DNA from: CALHVX01 sp964640725
Lineage (GTDB): Bacteria; Pseudomonadota; Gammaproteobacteria; Pseudomonadales; Azotimanducaceae
Direction: 5' to 3'
Assembly: GCA_964640725.1 (NCBI GenBank)
Contig: CAZXIJ010000030.1
Span: 1 to 46,712, forward strand
Length of the DNA stretch: 46,712 nt
Position numbers and translations under genes: made by a program. Within the stretch, counting starts at the first letter, position 1, and each line of letters begins with the position of its first letter. This document shows positions 41,698 to 46,712 of the stretch, piece by piece. Under the pieces are notes generated by a model. That model searched no databases and was not told the origin of the DNA. It worked only from the letters and a program-made list of their open reading frames with translations.

Positions 41698-44130
41698 TCA
41701 GAATCGCATGTCCAGGCGCAGGCCGACCTGACGCTTGTCGCGCAGGGCGATGTGGACACTTTCCTGGCTGAAGTCGAACAGGCCACCGGGGCTGAAGCGA
41801 ACGTCCACGCCCGTGTCGGCGATGTTGTTGCCGCCGATCGGCGCATCTTCGTCCGTCAGGTTGGTGACGAACAGCTCGATGGTCAGGTTGTCCAGACGGA
41901 AGCCCGTGCGCAGATTAATCTCTACCGCGCTCTCGATTTCTGCCAGGTTGGTGACTTCGTCGTAGAACGTGCCGGTGTAAAAAGCATCGGTGCGAACAAA
42001 GAAGTCAGAGCCGCCAAAGGCGCTGGTCGGCTTCTCGTAAATACCGCTCAGCGAGCCCGACCACTCCGGGAAGCGCGGTGCCTGCTGGCCCTGGGGATCC
42101 GCATCGGGACCGAAGACCGCCGTAAAGTCGCCGGCGTTGCTGCCTGCCGGGAACGACTCAATCTGCGCATCGATCCAGGCCAGTGAGCCCTGCAGCGTGA
42201 AGTTCTCGTTGACGACGAAGGTGCCATCGACCTCGACGCCAAAGATCTCGCTGGTTGCGCCGTTGTCCGTAAAGGCGACCGTGCGGACGCCGTTGACGTT
42301 GGCCGGGTCGGCGACGATCTGGAACCCGGAGAAGATCTGGTCTTCCCGCTCCATAAAGAAGGCGGCCACGTTAAAGGCGAGACGCCCGTCAAGCGCAGTC
42401 TGCTTCAGTCCCAGCTCGTAGTTCGTCAGCGTTTCCTCGATGAAGGTCGTGCCAACGCCAGGGTTTTCGATCGCAAGCTCCGCGAGCTGCGCTGCATCGA
42501 GCTCGCCCACTTCTTCGTTGAAGCCGCCGGGCAGGTTGCCCTCACTGAAGCTGGCGTAAACCATCGCGTTGTCAGTGACTTGATACTGCAGCAACACGCG
42601 CGGCAGGAAGCTGTAGAAGGTCGCAGGAGAGATGGGGCTCGGCAGCGACGTATTGACCGCCGGCTCAGAAATCTCATCTTCCTGGTAGCGCCCTTCGAGG
42701 ATCAGCGTCAGCTTGTCCGTCAGATCCACGTCCAAGGTGGCAAAGGCGCCGATGGTTTCGGCGCTGGTTTCCGTGGGCGCGTTAAAGACACCTGGGAACC
42801 AGAAGCCAAGGATCGGGTCCCAGAAACCGCCGCTGTCTGTGACTTCGATGTCGACGTAGTTCGCCCCTGCAGACCAGCGAAACCGGTCGTTCGAAAACGC
42901 GCCGGAGAGACGGGCTTCAAAGCTCAGATCTTCAACCTGCTGCGCGCCGACGGTGAAGAAACCGCCGCCCGGGCTGGCATCGAAGTCTGTCGCGATCAGC
43001 CACTCGTCCTCGTTGTAGCCCGCCAGGATGCTCAGGTTCAGGTTGTCGTTCAGGTCGAAGGAAAACGTAGTCGCTGCGCGATACCCTTCCCGGACCAGCC
43101 CGGCACCGCCGAGGTCTTCCCAGTCGAGGTTGATGGTGCCGGTGTCCGGGCCGCTCGCCCGCGGGTCGGCGCGCAGCGCGGCGATCGTGTTGTCAAAGTC
43201 CAGCTGACTGGTGTCCAGCGCGATCTCAGAGTTGCGCGGCTGGCCGATGGTGCCGCGGAAAGCCGTTTCCGTCGTGCCGCCGCCGGGAAGCGCGAAGCCG
43301 CCGAAGTTGTGCTGCGAGAAGCCGGCCTGGCGAACGAAGGCCGCCGGGCCATCGTTGTCTTCGTACACGCTGCCTCGCACCTTGATGCGCAGCCGGTCGT
43401 TGGGCGTGAACAGCAGGGAGCCGCCAAAGTTCCAGCTCTTCTCGTCGCCCAGGGTCTGGCCGTCGACGTTAGCGTTGTCGTAGTGCCCTTCCTGTTCGGC
43501 ATAGCTGCCCTCCAGGCGGCCGCCCAGCCAGGGCGTAATCGGGCCTTCGATGCTGCCGGCGACGCGGTACTCTTCCCGTGACGCGCCCAGGACGGACAGG
43601 CCAATCTCCAGCTCCTCCGCCGGATCTTTAGTGACGTAGTTAATCGCACCAGAGAAGGTGTTGCGACCAAAGAGCGCCGACTGTGGGCCTTTGATGATCT
43701 CGACCCGCTCCAGGTTCTGAACGCCAATGGTTTGGATACCGCCAGACACCAGAATGCCGTCGATGAAAATACTGGAGGTGCGCTGCAGCGGGCTGCTGCT
43801 GTCAAACACGATGCCGCGGAAGCGCGGCGACGTGTTGACCTTGGCGTTGGCGCCGTTGATGGGCTCGATGAACAGCCCGGGCGCAGCCTTGGAGACATCG
43901 ATGATGTTCTCGTAGCCAGCCGCCTTCATCTCTTCCGTGCCGAAGGCACTGATCGCGATGGGCGTGTCCTGCAGGCTCTCGGAGCGCTTGCGCGCCGTGA
44001 CCACAATTTCCTCGATCGAGAGGCTGTTGTCGGCCGTCTCCTGAGCCCACGCGGTGACCGGCAAGGGCCCGGACAGCATAAATACCGATGCGGCGAGCAC
44101 GCGCCCGCCAGCTTTGAAAGTGCGCATCAC
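41698..44130 (-). CDS. TonB-dependent outer-membrane receptor of the catabolic locus
   Basis: An 810-residue receptor. Signal peptide to about residue 29 (VTAWAQ), then a TonB box-like SIEEIVVTARKRSESLQDTPIAISAF, which is the hallmark of the Sphingomonas/Caulobacter-type plug. The plug continues with AAPGLFIEPINGANAKVNTSPRFRGI and VEIIKGPQSALFGRNTFSGAINYVTKDP. The barrel closes with the terminal phenylalanine in LRLDMRF. Receptors with this signature import aromatics, plant polymers or other large organics. It is followed 11 nt later by CpcT-like paralogue 3. An inverted repeat at 44235-44254, 105 bp upstream, is a likely regulatory site. Complete at both ends. Confidence 0.94.
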   Translation of the reverse strand: MMRTFKAGGRVLAASVFMLSGPLPVTAWAQETADNSLSIEEIVVTARKRSESLQDTPIAISAFGTEEMKAAGYENIIDVSKAAPGLFIEPINGANAKVNTSPRFRGIVFDSSSPLQRTSSIFIDGILVSGGIQTIGVQNLERVEIIKGPQSALFGRNTFSGAINYVTKDPAEELEIGLSVLGASREEYRVAGSIEGPITPWLGGRLEGSYAEQEGHYDNANVDGQTLGDEKSWNFGGSLLFTPNDRLRIKVRGSVYEDNDGPAAFVRQAGFSQHNFGGFALPGGGTTETAFRGTIGQPRNSEIALDTSQLDFDNTIAALRADPRASGPDTGTINLDWEDLGGAGLVREGYRAATTFSFDLNDNLNLSILAGYNEDEWLIATDFDASPGGGFFTVGAQQVEDLSFEARLSGAFSNDRFRWSAGANYVDIEVTDSGGFWDPILGFWFPGVFNAPTETSAETIGAFATLDVDLTDKLTLILEGRYQEDEISEPAVNTSLPSPISPATFYSFLPRVLLQYQVTDNAMVYASFSEGNLPGGFNEEVGELDAAQLAELAIENPGVGTTFIEETLTNYELGLKQTALDGRLAFNVAAFFMEREDQIFSGFQIVADPANVNGVRTVAFTDNGATSEIFGVEVDGTFVVNENFTLQGSLAWIDAQIESFPAGSNAGDFTAVFGPDADPQGQQAPRFPEWSGSLSGIYEKPTSAFGGSDFFVRTDAFYTGTFYDEVTNLAEIESAVEINLRTGFRLDNLTIELFVTNLTDEDAPIGGNNIADTGVDVRFSPGGLFDFSQESVHIALRDKRQVGLRLDMRF

Positions 44131-44234
44131 AATCCCCTTAGAGTGACACCGTCATGTGTGACGCGGGCCCCCGGCAAGTCGCCGGCAACATGACGCGCCC
44201 CCTATGTCACAGGTTCCGCCGTGGCCGGCAGAGT

Positions 44235-44254
44235 TAGACATATCGTTATATCTA
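44235..44254. promoter_or_regulatory. AT-rich inverted repeat upstream of the TonB receptor gene
   Basis: TAGACATA (44235-44242) and TATATCTA (44247-44254) around TCGT match as inverted repeats at 7 of 8 positions. The layout (8-4-8, core GACATA) is the same as the repeat at 45807-45826. It lies in the 154-bp gap between the amine oxidase and TonB receptor genes. A GntR-type operator is inferred. Confidence 0.55.
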
Positions 44255-44284
44255 TAGGTCTTATGAGAATTTGTCAACCGCATG

Positions 44285-45778
44285 TCAAGAATTGAGCCGC
44301 CGGCGGAGCAGTACGGCCGCCGCAGATTCGCCGCTGCGCAGGGCGCCCTCGAGGCCCGGGGCATCGCTGGCCACATGCTCGCCGGCAAAGCGCAGCTGCT
44401 GGCCCGCAGCGGTGACCACCGGCGCCGCGAACGCGGCCCGGACCTGGGCCACCGTGCCCGGGCGCCAGGCCGCGTAGGCGCCCCCGGCAAAGGGGTCTGC
44501 CGCCCAGCCCTGCCGCCCCACAACCCGCGCCGACCGCAGAGCCGGGCGTACCGACCGCAGGGTTCGAGTCACCAGGTCCTGCAGCGCCGGGCCATCGAGC
44601 GCGTCCAGGGCCCTGGCGCCGGCACCGTTCACGAAGGCCTTGAGCCCCAGCACCTGGCCCGAAGCCGGATCCACCCGGGGGAAGAGCCGCTCCAGGGGCG
44701 TGTCGGTCCACATCATGGGCGGCTGGCCGTCGCGTTCCCAGAACGGATCCGTGTCGATCTGCAGCACGGTGATGGCCGTCGCCGGCAGGCCCTGCAGCGC
44801 CCGGTACCGGTCGGCAGCCAGGGGCAGGTCGAGCTTCAGTCCCGGCAACACCGCCGCCGGCAGCGCGCAGATCAGCTGCTCACAGCGCAGGCGCTCGCCG
44901 CCGCGCAGCCGCACCTCATAGCCGTCTCGCTCGGCGCTGATCTGCTCAACGATCGTCTGCAGGCGCAGCCGTGCGGTTGGCAGCGCTGCCGCCATGGCCT
45001 GCGGCAAGGCCTGCGTGCCGGCCTGCAGCACCACCGCGCCGCCCCCCGGTCCGCCAGCCGCTTCCCGGATCCGCTGGCTGCGCCAGGGGCCCAGCGCGCT
45101 GATGGCGTCGATGCCGTTGTGGTTGCCGGTAATGTCCATGAGGGGCAGCACCGACTCCGGGGCGCCGGCAGCCCGCACCGCCGCGGCAATGGACTGGTCC
45201 CGGCCCTGCAGCGCCGGCGTGTCCCAGTCGGCCGCCGCCGCGAGCGGATTGCCGGGACGCAGAAAATGGGATTCCAGCCGCCAGGGCGGGAGTGCCCGCA
45301 GCGCGGCGGGCAGCGGATTGACGGGGCTGGCGGCCCAGTCTGCCGGCGCCATGGTCTCGCCGCGGTAGTGCAGGACCTGCTGGCGATACCAGTGGCCGTG
45401 GGGCAGCGGCCCGACCCCCAAACCGAAGCGTTTGGCCAGGGCCAGAAACCGGGTGTAGCTGCTGCCGATCTGCACGCCGCCGTATTCCGGATGGTCCGGC
45501 AGATCGCTGGCCGTAAAGGCCCGGCCACCGACCCGGGCCCGGGCCTCGAGCACCTGGTAGTCGACACCAGCAGCTTCCAGCTGCAGCGCTGCAGCGAGGC
45601 CGGCCAGGCCCGCCCCAAGCACGAGCACATCGCGCCGCGGTGCCGGCTTTTGCCCGGCACTCCGGCAACCGGCCACGGCAAGACCGGTCCCGGCCGCCAG
45701 CATCGCGCCGGCAAAGCGCCGGCGGCTGATGCGGGCCGGCTTCCCTGGCGGGGTAACAGCTTCGCTTCGACGCGCCAT
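44285..45778 (-). CDS. Tat-exported flavin-containing amine oxidase
   Basis: A 497-residue flavoprotein. The N-terminus has a twin-arginine signal (ISRRRFAGAMLAAGTG, RRR at 19-21) and a lipobox-like AVAGC with Cys38, so it is probably a folded, membrane-anchored periplasmic enzyme. The Rossmann GAGLAG (55-60), LEARARVGGRAFT, and the C-terminal FAGEHVASDAPGLEGALRSGESAA are typical of monoamine oxidase/phytoene-desaturase-type enzymes. It could oxidise an amine or dehydrogenate a conjugated ring system. The ATG at 45778 has GGAAGGGG upstream. It is divergent from the DUF3598 gene. Export is unusual for the family and matches the exported CpcT-like proteins. Confidence 0.9.
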   Translation of the reverse strand: MARRSEAVTPPGKPARISRRRFAGAMLAAGTGLAVAGCRSAGQKPAPRRDVLVLGAGLAGLAAALQLEAAGVDYQVLEARARVGGRAFTASDLPDHPEYGGVQIGSSYTRFLALAKRFGLGVGPLPHGHWYRQQVLHYRGETMAPADWAASPVNPLPAALRALPPWRLESHFLRPGNPLAAAADWDTPALQGRDQSIAAAVRAAGAPESVLPLMDITGNHNGIDAISALGPWRSQRIREAAGGPGGGAVVLQAGTQALPQAMAAALPTARLRLQTIVEQISAERDGYEVRLRGGERLRCEQLICALPAAVLPGLKLDLPLAADRYRALQGLPATAITVLQIDTDPFWERDGQPPMMWTDTPLERLFPRVDPASGQVLGLKAFVNGAGARALDALDGPALQDLVTRTLRSVRPALRSARVVGRQGWAADPFAGGAYAAWRPGTVAQVRAAFAAPVVTAAGQQLRFAGEHVASDAPGLEGALRSGESAAAVLLRRRLNS

Positions 45779-45806
45779 GGCGGCCCCTTCCGTTGCGTAT
45801 GAACTA

Positions 45807-45826
45807 TTGACATACTTATATGACAA
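45807..45826. promoter_or_regulatory. Inverted repeat in the amine oxidase/DUF3598 divergent promoter
   Basis: TTGACATA (45807-45814) and TATGACAA (45819-45826) around CTTA match at 7 of 8 positions. The repeat is 29 bp upstream of the amine oxidase ATG and 57 bp upstream of the DUF3598 ATG. Same 8-4-8 layout and GACATA core as 44235-44254. A likely operator for the locus regulator. Confidence 0.6.
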
Positions 45827-45882
45827 ATAGGTCTGGCTGCCAACGCCTGCCCGTATCTCTGACCCAGCTGGAGCGCAACGCC

Positions 45883-46332
45883 ATGACAGACACGATTCGC
45901 CAGGGGATGCCCGTGCTCGCCCGACACGAAGGCGAGTGGGAAGGCGAGTACATTCACGTCGACCCGAACAACGAAGTGCTGGACCGGCACAAGTCGCACC
46001 TGATCTGTCGCTTCCCGAGCGAGGGCGACTTCCCCTACTTCCAGACCAACATCTACACCTGGGACGACGGCCGCAAGGAAGAGATCGACTTCCCGGCCAA
46101 GTATCGGGACGGGCGCATCTGGTGGGACAACGAGCGCATCGAAGGCTCCGCCTGGGAGCTGGACGAGCGCACGGTCTGCCTGAACTGGACGCGCAAGGAT
46201 CTGCCCGGCAGCTACCTGTACGAGATGATCCAGATCAACGCAGGCAATGATTCCCGCGGCCGTACCTGGCACTGGTTCGTAGACGACGAGCTGGTCAAGC
46301 GCACCTGCATCAAGGAACGTCGCGTCAAGTAA
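45883..46332 (+). CDS. DUF3598-like calycin protein
   Basis: A 149-residue soluble protein: MPVLARHEGEWEGEYIHVDP, HKSHLICRFP, FQTNIYTWDDGRKEEIDFPAKYRDGRIWWD, TVCLNWTRKDLPGSYLYEMIQIN and RTWHWFVDDELVKRTCIKE. The W-rich beta strands suggest a lipocalin/calycin-like barrel, and the closest family I recall is DUF3598, related to cyanobacterial proteins of the CpcS/CpcT lyase group. No signal peptide, so cytoplasmic. The ATG at 45883 has GGAG 9 nt upstream; an earlier in-frame ATG at 45820 falls inside the operator repeat. Divergent from the amine oxidase and probably co-regulated. Its ligand is unknown. Confidence 0.72.
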   Translation: MTDTIRQGMPVLARHEGEWEGEYIHVDPNNEVLDRHKSHLICRFPSEGDFPYFQTNIYTWDDGRKEEIDFPAKYRDGRIWWDNERIEGSAWELDERTVCLNWTRKDLPGSYLYEMIQINAGNDSRGRTWHWFVDDELVKRTCIKERRVK

Positions 46333-46380
46333 CCGCTCATCACAACGGCGCGCTGACAATTGTCGTGGGACGCTGGTCCC

Positions 46381-46712
46381 ATGACAACGAGCGATCGCCA
46401 GACCGTCCTCACTCTGACCGATCAGGGCCTGTACTGCCCGGCCGGTGACTTTTACATCGACCCTTGGCCCGACCCCCAGGACAGCCTGCGGTGTTCCGTT
46501 ATCACCCACGGCCACGCAGACCACGCCCGGCCAGGCAGCGCTGGGTACCTGGCGACCGCGCCCACCGCTGCGATCATGCACGCGCGAATCAGCCCAGACC
46601 TGAACATTGAGCCCGTGCCCTACGGCGCGGTACGCACCCTTGGGGACGCCCGCGTCTCCCTGCATCCGGCCGGCCACGTGCTCGGCAGTGCCCAGGTGCG
46701 GGTTGAGGTCGG
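46381..46712 (+). CDS. Ligase-associated DNA exonuclease, MBL fold (partial, cut by window end)
   Basis: The first 110 residues of a gene that runs off the right edge. The reading frame begins MTTSDRQTVLTLTDQGLYCP, then AGDFYIDPWPDP and SVITHGHADHARPGS, the H-x-H-x-D-H zinc motif of the metallo-beta-lactamase/beta-CASP fold. The opening and zinc motif match the ligase-associated DNA damage response exonuclease (YSH1-like) that usually precedes an ATP-dependent DNA ligase and a Lhr-type helicase. The start is the ATG at 46381 after GGGACGCTGGTCCC. Unrelated to the catabolic locus before it. Too short for the six-frame call, but the motif is clear. Confidence 0.85.
   Translation, partial: MTTSDRQTVLTLTDQGLYCPAGDFYIDPWPDPQDSLRCSVITHGHADHARPGSAGYLATAPTAAIMHARISPDLNIEPVPYGAVRTLGDARVSLHPAGHVLGSAQVRVEV

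Noticed and set aside
44872..46677. Minus-strand 601-codon open frame
   Set aside because: Runs out of frame through the amine oxidase and antisense through the DUF3598 and exonuclease genes, all of which have clear family motifs.

Overview
The window is a GC-rich (roughly 60-65% by eye), densely packed bacterial chromosome segment. The mix of genes suggests a free-living, probably aquatic gammaproteobacterium: two TonB-dependent receptors of the type common in Xanthomonas/Caulobacter-like oligotrophs, GlmS, an RhlE-like helicase, a DUF6316 protein, and many flavin, P450 and acyl-CoA enzymes. This placement is inference; no rRNA or other taxonomic marker is present. I see no tRNA, rRNA, CRISPR array or transposase.

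Layout. (1) 14-7055, minus strand: a tight four-gene operon of TonB receptor, exported xylose-isomerase-like TIM-barrel protein, large exported dehydrogenase/HEAT/cytochrome c protein and DUF1080 protein. It looks like a sugar or glycoside oxidation-hydrolysis unit. Divergent from it, 7161-10053 holds four small exported or membrane proteins of unknown function, two of them paralogues. (2) 10088-13809: acyl-CoA dehydrogenase; then a TetR regulator divergent from a small membrane protein, a fatty-acid-desaturase-like enzyme and a molybdopterin-domain protein, with inverted repeats between them. (3) 13806-20233: a CadC-like wHTH-TPR regulator, an unusual membrane/pentapeptide-repeat/globin fusion, a Qnr-like pentapeptide protein, a transglutaminase, a DUF1003 protein, a small MscS-like channel and a lipoprotein with glycine heptads. 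(4) 20433-23984: a GST, then SnoaL-like and P450 genes divergent from an overlapping MarR-CGNR regulator pair, with a 23-bp near-palindrome between. (5) 24122-26659: a visibly lower-GC patch of small cargo-like genes (FMN reductase, deoxyribosyltransferase-like, GyrI-like) followed by a cupin. (6) 26808-31008: housekeeping genes (glmS, DEAD-box helicase) plus small hypotheticals.

(7) 31178-46332 is the most interesting region and my candidate undescribed system. A GntR/UTRA regulator sits in a locus that encodes a degenerate double alpha/beta-hydrolase, an FAD-linked oxidase, an isochorismatase-fold amidohydrolase, two PuuE/NodB-type deacetylases, three exported CpcT/CpeT-like (phycobilin-lyase-fold) paralogues, a DUF1838 protein, a TonB receptor, a Tat-exported flavin amine oxidase and a DUF3598 protein (also calycin-like). 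The three promoter regions that drive the locus each carry an AT-rich inverted repeat, and these look alike. I infer a regulated uptake-and-degradation pathway for a hydrophobic, nitrogen-containing molecule. An open-chain tetrapyrrole (bilin) is one speculative candidate, because the lyase fold is otherwise known for binding bilins in cyanobacteria.

The right edge cuts a ligase-associated DNA exonuclease gene.
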